A stretch of DNA of 64,000 bases. Source: Blastomussa wellsi (lineage: Eukaryota > Cnidaria > Anthozoa > Scleractinia > Plerogyridae). The notes under the pieces were generated by a model, which saw only the letters and a program-made list of their open reading frames with translations, ran no database searches and had not been told where the DNA came from. The position numbers and the translations under genes are program-made. Of this stretch, positions 56,301-64,000 are shown piece after piece; position 1 is the first letter of the stretch, and each line of letters begins with the position of its first letter. The stretch lies in the NCBI GenBank assembly GCA_947652115.1, contig OX393569.1, forward strand, positions 14,939,407 to 15,003,406, written 5' to 3'.

Positions 56301-59300
56301 ACCTTTTCATTGTACAGTCACGTACCTTCTCCCTCTTGGGTTTAATTTCTCTTGCCACGGAACAGTATCCTAGCACAGCCACAACGAACTTGAGCAAGCC
56401 AGCTCCTGCCTTGCTAACTTCCCTCATCTCCTCTACTGTGATATTCATTTCCTTCAGCATGTCTCGGCAACGACGAACCTGTGATAATGAAGCAGTAACG
56501 GAAAAGGAGATAAGAACCAACAGAGAAAAATTAAAATATTACGTAGTGTTTAACATAAGTTTCAAATATTTCCTGGTGGTCCAATTAAAAATTGTTACTC
56601 GTTTTTTTAGGGAATTCAGGTCTTATATAGGTTTTCAGATATAAATCAATCACTAAGAAAGGCCATTGAGTTGTTTCCTATTGGCAATTATTTATACAAT
56701 AAATTAATCTGCAACGTTCAAGTCACTACCCGTTTAACAAGTTGGAAAACAAGTACTTTTCTGGATGATTATGGTCTGTGCCTTTTTAGAGCGGCTTTCA
56801 CTATTGGGCTGAAAATAGCCTTCGTTTGCTGATTGGTTTAAAAATCTCGCACCACTTTCTCAACCAATATAAAGTCACGACTCGCCCACGCACGTTTTCC
56901 CGCGCTTTATGCCAGCTATACGTATTTGCTTCCAGTTTTGATTGGTTCACTAGATTGTCTTTGTCCTCCGTGATTAGCCAGCGTGATTACTTTGGTTTTG
57001 GCTTAACGATACTCAATTGAAAATCGCACTTATTCCCGATTGAAGGATTCAAGCATGTAACTTTTCTGACTGTCGTCGTCACGATCGCGAGTAGGGAGTG
57101 GTGTTGACAATTTTTCCTTGTTTTTCGTATCGGAGGTACAACGGAAAACTCAACTTCTCAGAATATTCTTTAGTGGACCACTCGAGTATATCTCTATCAA
57201 CAAAATAGGAAAACGAAGCAAGGATCGCTAGCAATTACCTGCGGTGATGTGATTCCATCCACGTCCATTTCTGTCAAGCTCTTCAAGAAGTTAGCTTCTG
57301 ACATCATTCCCTTGGCCTGTTTCCACGAAACTTCCTTATAACCGCGCATTACCACAATACACTCGGACACCATCTGCACTGCACGAGGGGGTTTGGCAAA
57401 CGACCTAAGGGAGGAGAGGGTAGAGAAATATTATATCAGTCAGAGTAACAAACCGGTCACCCTCAATGGTACTGCAAGGCGGAATCCAGAAAGGCGGGGA
57501 GAAAATTTGTCTGCTATAAGCAAGTAGTTTTGTATTCCTTCTACACAGGAAATAAATAAATAAACCGAGTTAGTTTAAAGGAGGGTAGAACACAATAGTC
57601 TTGCGACTAAGAAACTGCCTGTTTATTTTTGCACCAAGCTTCGCTTTCGAAGTGCAAACTTGTAAATTTTGTCATCATCAAATTCCCAAAGCAGCAAAGA
57701 TGAAAACAATTCCCAGAAAACTGCTTGAAGGTGGCAGAGGGTTATGAATAATTCGCGTAAACGACGCTTGGTGGTGAATTTTGAGCATTTTGAGGTCATC
57801 ATGCTTAAGGCCTAATGGAATTTAGAAGTGTCGGCTTTTGCGGAGGGAGAAAAACCAGCGAACTCAGGGAAGAATTCTCACGTCAGGCACGGGAATCGAA
57901 CCAGGGCTGCAAAATCGGGAGTCGAAACTCTAGCCACTGCACCATCCCTGTTCCCCTGTCAATCTTGTTGCTGTTTCAAGACCACTGCTTAACAAATGAT
58001 TATGGAATTCAAACAGAACGACTTTATAAATTCTAGCTATCTGTTTTTGACCCGTCAGTTCCTTCACGTACCTGATCTCAGTGACGTCAGACTTGTCCAA
58101 ATCCTGTAAAGCCAGTTTGGCTTCTTCTAACGCGGGCAAGGCCTGGGCAAGAGCTTCTTCAGCCTCGGCTTTCTCAACAACAATCTCCTTGTTCTGCTCA
58201 GCAATCTCTTCTCTCTTACCTACCGCCATGGCCTTCTTCTCGTTAGCTTGTTCAGTGGCTCGCTGGATCTCGAGCAGCAGTTTTTCGCACGCCTCGCTCT
58301 TCTCCGTCACCGCCACTTTCTGAATTTCCAGTTTTTCGTTCAGTTCTTTGAGTTGTTCGCTGGCTGCTAGCAGTTTGCTGAGACCTCCATCGAGACGATG
58401 GCACTGGAAAAATAGGAAAAACGCTTAATAATTGAACGTGAATTGGAAAACGCACGTTAACTCCTACAAGCCTTGGACGAATTTGACTTTAGATAGGTCT
58501 AAAACTTACCTCTGTTGGCTTATTCTCGTTGAAAAGGCTTTGTGTTAGTTTTTAGTGGGCTTTCGGGAGGAATTTGGCGTTTCAAAAAGGAGCTACGTCA
58601 TGGTTTGTGCATTTGGAAAAATTTAGCTTAAATTATTCAATGAATTCGTCATTTGTAATCCGTCTCAATCTTCCCCATTCTTAGCCATCCTTGTTCCTTT
58701 TTGGTCTAGTATCACCTTTTTGGTGTTCTTCTTCCTTAGTAAACTAGTATTTAGAGGTTTCTTTTATTTTTAAGGGTAATTTGGTTCGTCGAAAAAAATG
58801 ACTCAAAATTTCGTGACGGGGCTGCTTTAAGGTTTGCAATTTGGGAGGTACGTTGCGTATGTAAAATTTCAAGTTGGTGCAGGAATACAGAGTAGTAAAA
58901 ATCGTCTAAGTATAACAGTTAAAATTTTAACACAAAAACAGGTCATAGAACGAACGCTTAGAGACATTAGAGCAAGTTTAAACTGAGTGCCGTAACTCCA
59001 AAACCAAAGCAATTACTTTGGCTAATCAAAAAGGACGGAGACAATCCAGTAATCCAATGAAAACTCGAGGTAATTACACGTAGCCGAGAATAAAGCGCGG
59101 GCAAACGTGCGTGCGTGCGTCATAATTGGTTTTGGTTTTACTTCTGATTGGTTGAAAAACTGGCGCGAGATTTTTAAACCAATCAATGACCGTAGTAATG
59201 GAAAGTCAAAACAATTCGCTAAAGACTTTCTACACTCACTCGAAAACCGCTCTAAGTTGTTTAACAGGATTGAAACATCATCCCTTTCCATGTAAACAGG

Positions 59301-62300
59301 ATCTAAGTACATATTCTGAGTCCAGTGTGTATGTCTAAGCTGTGTGATGTTTAGACACCCGCTTCAATCTCTTACTTGTTCCAAGACGAATTTGTCCTTC
59401 TCCTCCAGGAGCTTGTTGTATGTGTTGATAAAGTCCAGGTAGTTCTTGGGTGTGGTGTAATTGACTCTCCTCAGCTTTTGCAAGAATGTTTTACTGAACA
59501 CGCCGACAGTCTGGTGGACATACACCACGTGGTTAACCACGTTTTCACGGTGCTCGTCAGGGATCTTGTCATTCTGGAAAAAAAAACAAAAAGTAAGAAG
59601 TTAGGATGCATTAATCTTTATTAAGAAATCATATCCGTTTTCTATTTACTCGGTCCCGTGGAATGCAAATAATAACAGGTACGACGGCCATGTGAGTTTG
59701 TGGGTTTGAAGAAGCGTAATTTTTTCCTCCCCCACCCCCCCCCCCCCCTCCGAGAAAAATAAGAACGCCTGATCGCAGGTTAGTGCATCAGGAGCAAGAC
59801 CCATCTTGGTAGTTTTTAGAAAATTGGCTTCAAATTTGTGAAGACTGAAATGTGGAGCCATTTTATTGGCGTTTGGATAAAACGGTGATGCATTTCACTT
59901 CTCCGCTCTCTGACACCTCTGTCATCGCACAGGAAGGTATTTGGCGAGTAAATGACAATGGCAACTGCTCTTCTTTTCACGAGCCACATGTTCAAGTGCA
60001 AATAGGCATGGCTGTTTTTCAGTCGAGAGGGGACAAGCAACAGATGATTACTAAATCCCGCCTGCGAGACGGGACTCCGCGGTGTTTGTACCTGAAATTG
60101 TTGAGAACCATGACGCCTTCGCTCGCGCGACTCGCGCGATTAGTTTTGGAACACTCGCGTAAGTTTTTGATTGGATGAAACAACTCAATGCTTGAACGAA
60201 GATTTGCCAAAACTGACCCCTGTTACCCCAACTGTTTTATTCTGTGATAGGATTTCCCGAAGCTCCGAGGGCTCTGGTCTGGAGTTAAGAATGCATAACA
60301 AAAGTTTCAAGCCTTCGTTAACTTACGTTCTCGCCGAGAAATACTGAAGCGACAGCATGCAACGCCTGCTGTGGCCAGGCCGTAAACCAGTCAATACTGC
60401 AGTTATTCACCAGGCCAGGGAAGTTACGGCATCGTGTCCTCAGGGTCTCTCCAACAGGTGACATAGCTAACACGATATGAAGATTGTTAGCGCACTTGTT
60501 AACAAAGTACTGCCAAATGGACTCCCTTGCGGGTGGTACTCCGGCTTTGTTTGCCTCGTCACGAACCTGTAACAGGGAGAGTGAGAAAGCAGAGAGTAAC
60601 TTTGACAAGACAGTCAGGGTTGTTAACAATATTTTTTTCCAAAAGGCCATGATTGTGTCTAACTAAGTCACCATTTTGGTCGGCCATTGCCCCATGTCCG
60701 CCTGATATTTAAAGGAGCTACATCACGGTTTGTGTAGTTTGAAAAAAATTAGCCTAAATGTTTCAAATTCGTCATTTGTAATCCGTCTCAATCTTCTCCA
60801 TCCTTAACCATCCTTGTTCCTTTTTGGTTTACTATCACCTCATTGCTGTTTTTCTTCCTTACCAAACTCTTAGTTTTTGGTTTCCTTCACTTTAAGGGTA
60901 ATTTGGTTCATCTGAAAAATAACTCAAAATATCGTGACGAAGCTCCTTTAAGTAACTACACTAACTTCTAAGAGATTCAACTACCGAGACTTTACAGGCT
61001 TCTGCTGTAGCGATAACCCGCATTTGAGTTAACAAGAAACAAACACCGCAAGGCTGGTTTTCACTGAGCATGTGTACAGGCAAATCCCCATCTCCGCATC
61101 AGAAGAAATAACACAAGCACTAGAAAATAAAATTCTTCATTCAACTTGTGCTCATCAATATATGTGTTCGTCCTTTACACTCAGTGCCTTCGTGTTCACC
61201 TCCACACCCACCCCCCCCCCCCCCCAATCGCCCCCTCACCATGCCATTTCCCCAAAGGGTAATGTCCGTTGTATATCCGTGGGGTTTGTTTTAAAGAACC
61301 AATCAGATTTTTACCTGGCCAATGATTCCTTCTTTCTCGTCATCCGGAAAAAGCGCGGGAACCATGCCTGACGTCAGCATGTTGTTAATAAGCTCAAGGA
61401 ATCCTGAGAATGGAATAATCAATTACACATCCACTTCCAAAAACATATAACATTGAAGGGCAACTGAAAATCATAGGCACTTGTTACCACAAAAAGCTAT
61501 TTCATTGTTTGAACTGGCATAAGCTGTATTTTAAATATGGACCAATTCCTAGCATTCATAAAGAACATTCATCTGAAACGTGAAATTTTCGAGAAATCGT
61601 GAATAAAATAAATGCAATTGCAATATTGTACGGAATTCCGACGTATAAACGAGGTGCTATCACTCCTAAATGAGCATGGGTACCCCCATTTTGATTTCAA
61701 AACGCAAGTTCCTATTACACGAACAATCGATACGCAAAGTTTGAAACAATCTTAATGTAAGTTCTATTTCTGTGGAATGACTTTAACTTGCAGTGTAACA
61801 GACGTTAAACTCTTAAATATTTTAATTACCTTCTTGAGCAACGTGAGCGTCAGTGAATAAGAACACCATTTTCTTGTTTTCCAATCCAAGTTTCGTATAA
61901 AGACCCTTCAGGTCCTCTCTAAAAGAGCTCTCGTCGTAGCCTCGAGTGAGAGTAATCTCAAACACCTCGCACCCCGCAGAAAAGGCGCCAAGCTTAGTAA
62001 GGGACTGTTTACCACTACCCCCTACCCCCACCAGTAGGGCGTGACCTTTCTCCATACGGATGACACGGTGAACACGTGTCAGATGCTCGATGGCGTCATC
62101 GAAGAGAACAAGGTTCATTGGCACATGGTCCATGTTGTATTCCTCTAAGATCTGTGATTAGGAAAACAAGAATTACTATTGCAATCGATAAATAGAATCC
62201 AATTTGTGAAAAGTTGTTTCAGTTCCATGCAGTTAAAGCTTTCAGCATTTCAGCATTGTGCTTTGTTGAAGTGAAGTGATATTCTCTCTTTCTTAAGTTT

Positions 62301-62603
62301 GTATCTGTACGATCTGGGAATAACAAATGAAGCGCTCATACATGAATTATTTGGAAACATGAAATGTTTACCCAGCTCGCTAAAAGAGTTGTGAGAATCG
62401 AGTTGGGTTCATATAATCAGTTAGTAGAAACTCATCTGTGTTCTATTGGAAATTCTTGAATCTGATTGGTTCTCCGACTGTTTTCTATTCGCCGATAGAA
62501 AACGATCATGCGCGGGTTGCTCTTTGAAGGCAGGGGTTTTCTTGATTTTTGGCTTAAAAATACATAAACTGTTAGCTTTTGGGATGCAATCCTTTAGAGT
62601 TTC

Positions 62604-62639
<36 letters not shown>

Positions 62640-63599
62640 TCAGCGATAGTCAACTCGACTGCATTTCGTTGACTATTCGCTCATAGAAAACTCGGGCTCG
62701 CAGTCTAATTGTTAATTAGTTAACAGTAGCTCATTACCAACCTCATCAAAAATAGCTTTAGCAGCTTCATAATCCACAATATCCTCATACAGGCGCGGAT
62801 CTTCAGTCAAGGCGTTGCGATAGTCTCCAAACAAGATGGGCTCACGATTTACCGTGTCCACGAAGTTTGTGAAGTTCTGTTCTGCAAGCTCCTCAATGTA
62901 ACCCTGAGAACAGGAGAAAGGGATACACAACGGCTCAGAACACGGGCAACAGGAGAAAGACAATCTTATATCAACATCGACTTTGCGCGGTTATTCCACG
63001 GATGACCCACCAAAATGCTTCAACTTTGTCAATTACAATCCTTCTCAATCTTTCTCACCTTTGGTGTTTTCTACCCTGGTGAACTATAATTTCAAGATTT
63101 CCTTTGATTTGAAAGTAATTTTATAATTTATCAAAGATGGTTCCATTCGTGGTGACTAAGCCCCCTTTAAAATCGTCTCACTGTTACGTTTATGGCTTAC
63201 ATTGACGATCTTTTTATCCGATGCACTGGTCAGACGATCGTAGAACACTCGGAGACACTCGTTCTTCCACAGTCGGACGAACTGCCCGGGATTATCAAAC
63301 CTATCGGGCGTACTAAGGCACAAACCCTGGGTGACGCGAGACAAATCCCGCAGGTTGAAAATGTAGTGAAACTTTGAAGGCGTCGGGGGTAGGTTTTGGA
63401 TGATCTTGTGATACAATTCCAGTGTACAGGAAGTAATCTTGGATGTTAACTCTCTAATTTCCTTTTTGAAGGGCTCCAAATGGCCGTTGAGAATTGAGGA
63501 GTAGATTTTCATCAACGACTCTTGTGAAGGGAAAGTGACGTTGAATACGCTGAACAGCGAGATAAAACGCGGGTCTACTTCATTGCGACCACCACCAGG
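38179..63599 (-). CDS. DNAH10: Axonemal dynein heavy chain, C-terminal 1900 residues (25 exons)
   Basis: Twenty-five exons with GT/AG ends join to 5703 nt, exactly 1901 codons, ending in CLTLNSD and TAG. The rest of the gene (roughly 2500 residues in the family) lies beyond 64000. Order: AAA3-AAA4 part, AAA4 P-loop GVGGSGKQS, helix before the stalk, coiled coil 1, microtubule-binding tip, coiled coil 2, AAA5, AAA6 and C-terminal domain. The protein is a ciliary motor subunit. DNAH10 is an inner-arm (f/I1 beta) heavy chain. I assign DNAH10 from the tip (EIRSFAKPP), the [21 protein letters not shown]-like, [14 protein letters not shown] and [20 protein letters not shown] segments and the C terminus, recalled from the vertebrate protein. 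A paralogue such as DNAH2 or DNAH6 is less likely. No in-frame stop or frame error was seen. Confidence 0.94.
38406..38600 (-). mobile_element. MITE family A, diverged copy in the last dynein intron
   Basis: Minus-orientation interior (AAGGATGGAGAAGATTGAGA, TTTAGGCTAAATGTTTCAAA) and one intact end, TGACGTAGCTC near 38586-38596. The other end is eroded. Confidence 0.7.
38767..38888. repeat. 122-bp near-perfect palindrome
   Basis: Arms of about 60 bp run outwards from the centre GAGTCGCGAAGCGACGAG, ending GTACTATTAAGG at 38767 and CCTTAATAGTAC at 38888. It probably forms a MITE with the outer inverted repeat at 38909-38929 and 39082-39102. Confidence 0.93.
38909..39102. repeat. 21-bp exact inverted repeat next to the palindrome
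   Basis: TTATCAATAAAGGGCAAAATT near 38909-38929 is the exact inverse of the sequence near 39082-39102. Between them are TGCCCTCTCT repeats. It is probably part of the same element complex. Confidence 0.75.
39150..39228 (+). mobile_element. MITE family A fragment
   Basis: GAGCTCTGTCACGG, then TTTAGCCTAAATTTTTCCAG and CAGTTACAATCC match the first third of the family-A elements; the remainder is gone. Confidence 0.6.
39265..39591 (-). CDS. DNAH10: DNAH10 exon x
   Basis: 109 codons. [51 protein letters not shown] and [17 protein letters not shown]. Donor GTAATC. Confidence 0.96.
39717..39900 (+). pseudogene. Tail fragment of a LINE-type reverse transcriptase
   Basis: The reading [17 protein letters not shown] followed by [10 protein letters not shown] and [13 protein letters not shown] resembles the C-terminal end of non-LTR (LINE) reverse transcriptases, where HSYNTR and a later Phe-Lys-x2-Tyr-Lys motif are typical. 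It lies inside a dynein intron, with no RT core upstream. The assignment is from family memory only. Confidence 0.5.
40225..40345 (+). repeat. pogo/Tigger-like terminal fragment
   Basis: GGCCGTATTAACGG occurs three times with small changes (near 40242, 40290 and 40308), followed by GGGGTTTTCTTTTATG. Such CCGTATTAACG words are usual at the ends of pogo-like elements. No transposase is present. Confidence 0.5.
40978..41145 (-). CDS. DNAH10: DNAH10 exon w
   Basis: 56 codons. [20 protein letters not shown], then [20 protein letters not shown]. Acceptor TTCCCAG, donor GTAAGG, phase 0 at both ends. Confidence 0.95.
41330..41412 (-). repeat. Single pogo-like terminal-repeat unit, reverse orientation
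   Basis: One unit of the sequence tandemly repeated at 25481 and 45235, here inverted: ACAGTAAAATGACTGAAAAA, ACCAACACCAGTTGTC, TTATAGAGGTG. Confidence 0.75.
41584..41815 (-). mobile_element. MITE family A, intron copy
   Basis: Minus orientation. Ends TTAGTCACCACG at the left and ACGTGACAGAACTCCTTTAA at the right, with the shared interior TTTAGGCTAAACTTTTCAAA. Confidence 0.75.
42142..42506 (-). CDS. DNAH10: DNAH10 exon v
   Basis: 365 nt. [20 protein letters not shown], then a linker with ELQPQTGG and [15 protein letters not shown]. It is one of the segments that point to DNAH10. Confidence 0.95.
42507..43417 (-). other. Dynein intron between exons u and v
   Basis: 911 bp with no exon-like sequence. 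It has a CGCGCGCCGCCATTTTGG patch near 42812 and otherwise unrecognised AT-rich DNA. Confidence 0.55.
43418..43574 (-). CDS. DNAH10: DNAH10 exon u
   Basis: 157 nt. [20 protein letters not shown] and [16 protein letters not shown], ending in phase 1 before GTGTGT. Confidence 0.95.
43809..44181 (-). mobile_element. TIR element of the GATAG family, short copy
   Basis: Ends TTTCCCTTTCGTAAACAAGC and GCTTGTCTACGAAAGGGAAA are inverted repeats, 373 bp overall. The interior matches the element at 46143-46599 in opposite orientation, except that 91 bp present there between two GATAG words is absent here. Confidence 0.8.
44775..44862 (+). repeat. tRNA-Thr-like sequence (GGT anticodon), probably a pseudogene
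   Basis: The acceptor ends GAGTTCTC/GGGGACTC pair with wobbles, and the D-arm AGCTAAGTTGGTCAGAGC and T-arm GATAGGTTCGAATCCTGTC are well formed. The anticodon loop CTGGTAA would read Thr ACC. There is one mismatch in the anticodon stem, and the variable region holds about nine extra bases (ATAGCCCGT). This argues for a pseudogene or SINE head. Confidence 0.55.
44935..45130 (-). CDS. DNAH10: DNAH10 exon t
   Basis: 196 nt. [32 protein letters not shown], and [17 protein letters not shown]. Confidence 0.96.
45235..45690. repeat. Second tandem array of pogo-like terminal-repeat units
   Basis: Five to six units of about 88 bp: CTCTATAAGACGGACAACTG, GTGTTGGTCCCTGCGCGCC, CAGTCATTTTACTGTATC, CTCTCTATAAGTTGGACACC. 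More regular than the array at 25481 and in the same orientation. Lies in a dynein intron. Confidence 0.9.
45767..45876 (-). CDS. DNAH10: DNAH10 exon s
   Basis: 110 nt. [20 protein letters not shown]. Donor GTATGT; the Val codon is split and completed in the next exon. Confidence 0.94.
46143..46599 (+). mobile_element. TIR element of the GATAG family, long copy with tRNA-like boxes
   Basis: Inverted ends TGTTTCGTAAACGGTCGATG and CATCGACCGTTTTCGAAACG enclose 457 bp. It contains an A-box-like TAGTGTAGTGG (about 46438-46449) and a B-box-like GGTTCGATTCT (46483-46493). The 91 bp at 46458-46548, including the B box, is bounded by direct GATAG repeats and is missing from the copy at 43809. An ATTGAA short repeat lies at 46390-46410. 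Confidence 0.75.
46718..46956 (+). mobile_element. MITE family A, near-complete copy
   Basis: CAAGGAGCTACGCCATGATT at the left, TTGACGTAGCTCCTTTAA at the right, with the shared CCAT CCTTGTTCCTG interior. It lies between dynein exons r and s. Confidence 0.85.
47031..47231 (-). CDS. DNAH10: DNAH10 exon r (AAA6)
   Basis: 67 codons. [20 protein letters not shown] and [19 protein letters not shown], nearly universal in dynein heavy chains. Confidence 0.96.
47947..48285 (-). CDS. DNAH10: DNAH10 exon q (AAA6)
   Basis: 113 codons. [39 protein letters not shown] and [19 protein letters not shown], ending [18 protein letters not shown]. Confidence 0.96.
48440..48860. other. Dynein intron with repeat-like debris
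   Basis: Inverted words (TTAGTCCGCAAAGC and GACGGACTAAGATAA; AAATGGTGGCG and CGCCATTTTTG) near 48690-48820 suggest an old short element. No exon was seen between exons p and q. Confidence 0.4.
48940..49218 (+). mobile_element. tRNA-derived SINE, copy with doubled B-box region
   Basis: The head GAGGCGAGCGCGGCGAAGTG and a GGTTTGAGTCC B box are followed by a second GGTGGTCCCGAATTCAACTC, so the B-box region is duplicated. The body (TGTAAATAGCCAACTGGCTT, GTGTCCCCAATTAGCAC) and the (TTA)n tail match the copy at 51487. Confidence 0.88.
49304..49563 (-). CDS. DNAH10: DNAH10 exon p
   Basis: 260 nt. [50 protein letters not shown]. It leads into AAA6. Confidence 0.95.
50046..50319 (-). CDS. DNAH10: DNAH10 exon o
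   Basis: 274 nt. [55 protein letters not shown]. Confidence 0.95.
50996..51125 (-). CDS. DNAH10: DNAH10 exon n
   Basis: 130 nt. [20 protein letters not shown] and [16 protein letters not shown]. Donor GTTAAT is non-optimal but the frame joins correctly on both sides. Confidence 0.93.
51487..51715 (+). mobile_element. tRNA-derived SINE, complete copy
   Basis: Head with A box TGGCCTAGTGGTCAGGGCG and B box GAGTTCGAGTCC, with a CTTGTAA anticodon-like loop (TGT). Unique body ending GTGTCCCCAATTAGCACAG, then ACACTTAAATAAAG and a (TTA)n tail. About 229 bp. It lies in the dynein intron between exons m and n. Confidence 0.93.
51747..51990 (-). mobile_element. MITE family A, complete copy with TTAA at both ends
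   Basis: TTAAAGGAGCTACATCA at 51747 and TGACGTAGCTCCTTTAA ending at 51990. Interior AACAAGGATGGTTAAGGATG and GAAGATTGAAACAGATTAC. TTAA flanks at both ends suggest a piggyBac-type target, although the TTAA might instead be part of the inverted repeat. Confidence 0.88.
52065..52091. repeat. (CAA)n microsatellite
   Basis: Nine or so CAA units just downstream of dynein exon m. Confidence 0.9.
52115..52358 (-). CDS. DNAH10: DNAH10 exon m
   Basis: 244 nt. [36 protein letters not shown], then [16 protein letters not shown]. Donor GTCAGA is slightly weak. Confidence 0.94.
52891..53026 (-). CDS. DNAH10: DNAH10 exon l
   Basis: 136 nt. [19 protein letters not shown] and [16 protein letters not shown], the AAA5 C-terminal part. 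Confidence 0.95.
53118..53350. mobile_element. Short element rich in ACTCTCATGCA repeats
   Basis: The left end CAGGGCCAAACGAGGATGAAAG and the right end CTCAAATCCTCATTTTTGACCT (listed as short cores) are imperfect inverted repeats. The interior has CTCTCATGCA and GAGAGT words repeated in both orientations. Confidence 0.55.
53692..54061 (-). CDS. DNAH10: DNAH10 exon k (AAA5)
   Basis: 370 nt. [20 protein letters not shown], then [20 protein letters not shown] and [18 protein letters not shown]. Confidence 0.96.
54583..54710 (+). repeat. Interspersed-repeat-like segment
   Basis: GGGTAACCCTGTGATGGACC, CATCCCATCCAGGGGGGAGT and AGTCGCTACGTACTACGGAA strongly resemble a repeat I recall from coral genomes. 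No second copy is in this window, so this rests on memory. Confidence 0.4.
54820..55037 (-). CDS. DNAH10: DNAH10 exon j (stalk coiled coil 2)
   Basis: 218 nt. Heptad-rich [17 protein letters not shown], then [20 protein letters not shown], the conserved base of the stalk. Confidence 0.95.
55098..55362. mobile_element. MITE family B, best-preserved copy
   Basis: TAGAGCGAGTTTCAATTGAG at the left and CTCAATTGAAAACCGCTCTA at the right. The interior has subterminal CCAATCA words in both directions and a GGTAATTACACGTAGC-like core. TA directly abuts both ends, compatible with a mariner-type target. Confidence 0.85.
55363..56325 (-). other. Dynein intron between exons i and j (distal part)
   Basis: No exon or named repeat recognised. 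It contains a TCAACTTCAACTTTCGACTT-type stretch near 55798-55820. Confidence 0.5.
56326..56478 (-). CDS. DNAH10: DNAH10 exon i (tip to coiled coil 2)
   Basis: 51 codons. [19 protein letters not shown] and REIKPKREK lead back down the stalk. Confidence 0.95.
56787..57030. mobile_element. MITE family B copy
   Basis: TAGAGCGGCTTTCACTATTG at the left, ACTCAATTGAAAATCGCAC at the right. Interior TTTAAAAATCTCGCACCAC and GCACGTTTTCCCGCGCTTTA is shared with the copies at 55098 and 58968. Confidence 0.75.
57239..57404 (-). CDS. DNAH10: DNAH10 exon h (microtubule-binding tip)
   Basis: 166 nt. [19 protein letters not shown] is the tip signature. It begins with a split Arg codon and ends phase 0 before GTAATT. 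Confidence 0.95.
57842..57955 (-). repeat. tRNA-derived SINE-like element
   Basis: On the minus strand, GGGATGGTGCAGTGGCTAGA (A box) and CCTGGTTCGATTCCCGTGCC (B box) are in tRNA order, followed by CTGACGTGAGAATTCTTCCC. No clear 3' tail was seen. Confidence 0.7.
58072..58403 (-). CDS. DNAH10: DNAH10 exon g (stalk coiled coil 1)
   Basis: 332 nt. [16 protein letters not shown] starts a long Lys/Glu-rich heptad region ending in [19 protein letters not shown]. It forms the outgoing helix of the stalk. Confidence 0.95.
58585..58830 (+). mobile_element. MITE family A copy
   Basis: AAAAAGGAGCTACGTCATGG at the left, GTGACGGGGCTGCTTTAAGG at the right, with the full shared interior. Confidence 0.85.
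58968..59255. mobile_element. MITE family B copy
   Basis: TTAGAGCAAGTTTAAACTGA at the left, CTCACTCGAAAACCGCTCTA at the right, TA at both borders. A GTGCGTGCGTGCGT run is near 59108. Confidence 0.82.
59376..59573 (-). CDS. DNAH10: DNAH10 exon f (before the stalk)
   Basis: 66 codons. [19 protein letters not shown] is the conserved segment just ahead of coiled coil 1. Acceptor TTCCAG, donor GTAAGA. Confidence 0.95.
60327..60566 (-). CDS. DNAH10: DNAH10 exon e
   Basis: 80 codons. It contains [38 protein letters not shown] and [10 protein letters not shown], the classic dynein AAA4 C-terminal segment. Donor GTAAGT. Confidence 0.96.
60709..60951 (+). mobile_element. MITE family A, complete copy with TTAA at both ends
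   Basis: TTAAAGGAGCTACATCACGG at the left and GTGACGAAGCTCCTTTAA at the right, 243 bp. Interior matches 51747-51990 inverted. Confidence 0.9.
60952..61314 (-). other. Dynein intron between exons d and e (part)
   Basis: Contains a C run at about 61209-61225 in a CCACCCCC context. Nothing else recognised. Confidence 0.5.
61315..61403 (-). CDS. DNAH10: DNAH10 exon d
   Basis: 89 nt. It encodes [20 protein letters not shown], a very conserved AAA4 segment. It is bordered by CTCAG and GTAAAA. Confidence 0.95.
61830..62151 (-). CDS. DNAH10: DNAH10 exon c (AAA4 P-loop)
   Basis: 322 nt. [19 protein letters not shown] is followed by the Walker [23 protein letters not shown] and the Walker B-like [10 protein letters not shown]. 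It ends in phase 1. Confidence 0.96.
62447..62711. mobile_element. Palindromic MITE, CAATTAGAC family, copy 2
   Basis: Arms of about 43 bp at about 62612-62654 and 62669-62711 mirror each other. The flank with GGTTCTCCGACTGTTTTCTA and a second small palindrome (TTTTCTATTCGCCGATAGAAAA) matches copy 1 at 5992-6259 in inverted orientation. Confidence 0.88.
62742..62903 (-). CDS. DNAH10: DNAH10 exon b
   Basis: 54 codons, phase 0 at both ends. It contains [11 protein letters not shown] and [16 protein letters not shown], which lead into AAA4. Confidence 0.95.
63000..63172 (+). mobile_element. MITE family A, truncated copy
   Basis: Interior CAATTACAATCCTTCTCAAT and right end GGTGACTAAGCCCCCTTTAA; closest in style to copy 1 at 7207. 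The left end is not recognisable. Confidence 0.65.
63201..63599 (-). CDS. DNAH10: DNAH10 exon a (133 codons)
   Basis: First exon visible. It starts after TTTTCAG with [12 protein letters not shown], continues through [16 protein letters not shown], a highly conserved dynein AAA3 segment, and ends SDKKIVN|GTAAGC in phase 0. Confidence 0.95.
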
Positions 63600-64000
63600 C
63601 TGAAAAGTAAAAAAATAAAAAGTGAAAAATAAAACAGAAGGGTGAAAAAATGTGTAATAATTACTGCACTGTAATTAGGAAGGTTGGTTCTGTCAATGGA
63701 AAACGAGCCAACTACATTCAAGGAAATTACAGAAATCTTAAGACAAAGCCAACAATGACGTCTCCAAACTAGTGAAAACAAGTGTCATTTTTATTGTATA
63801 ATGGCAACCTGTTCCAAAGCGTAGAATGTTACTGAAACTAAAACGTCAAGAGGGCAAAAACAAACTGGGAAGAAAATACAAGTAATAATTATGTTCGACT
63901 TTTTTACTGCTCAGCAAGAGAATGAGAACTTTTAGAAGATTTTCCAGTTTCCATGACTCAATCCGAAAAAAGCAAAAATCTCATGCGAGGTTACTCCTAC
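63600..64000 (-). other. Dynein intron running off the window
   Basis: Begins upstream of the acceptor TTTTCAG of exon a. No exon-like sequence was seen up to 64000, so the next upstream dynein exon is outside the window. Confidence 0.7.

Overview
This window is animal nuclear DNA, most likely from an anthozoan cnidarian (coral or sea anemone). Genes are split by introns with clean GT/AG boundaries, and introns and spacers are packed with short palindromic DNA elements, tRNA-derived SINEs and simple repeats. The gene content (axonemal dynein, ABCC-type transporter, BEL/Pao retrotransposon) and the repeat style fit Anthozoa. The species assignment is inference, not proof.

Two real genes face each other tail to tail. 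On the + strand, six coding exons (18751-27308) join without a frame error into a 1310-residue ABCC/MRP4-like transporter. On the - strand, 25 exons (63599 down to 38179) join without a frame error into the last 1900 residues of an axonemal inner-arm dynein heavy chain, best matched to DNAH10. Its 5' part lies beyond the right edge. The roughly 11 kb between the two stop codons holds a 22-bp minisatellite and about 31 copies of a 240-bp satellite with higher-order structure.

Layout: 1-1158, no gene. 1159-5015, a decayed partial copy of the ABCC gene. 5016-7473, short palindromic elements. 7474-12995, a complete but dead BEL/Pao LTR retrotransposon with an exact 5-bp target duplication; its reverse transcriptase core is deleted. 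12996-18750, repeats and unrecognised sequence. 18751-27308, ABCC gene. 27309-38178, spacer with satellites. 38179-64000, dynein gene, with MITEs, SINEs and tandem terminal-repeat arrays in its introns.

The two genes have no evident functional link: one exports organic anions or conjugates across a membrane, the other drives ciliary beating. The less ordinary points are the higher-order satellite with a hairpin in each unit, a TIR-flanked element whose longer copy carries tRNA-like A and B boxes, a tyrosine at the H-loop position of NBD1 shared by the live and decayed ABCC copies, and the mosaic identity between those two copies. No prokaryotic features, CRISPR arrays or defence systems were seen.
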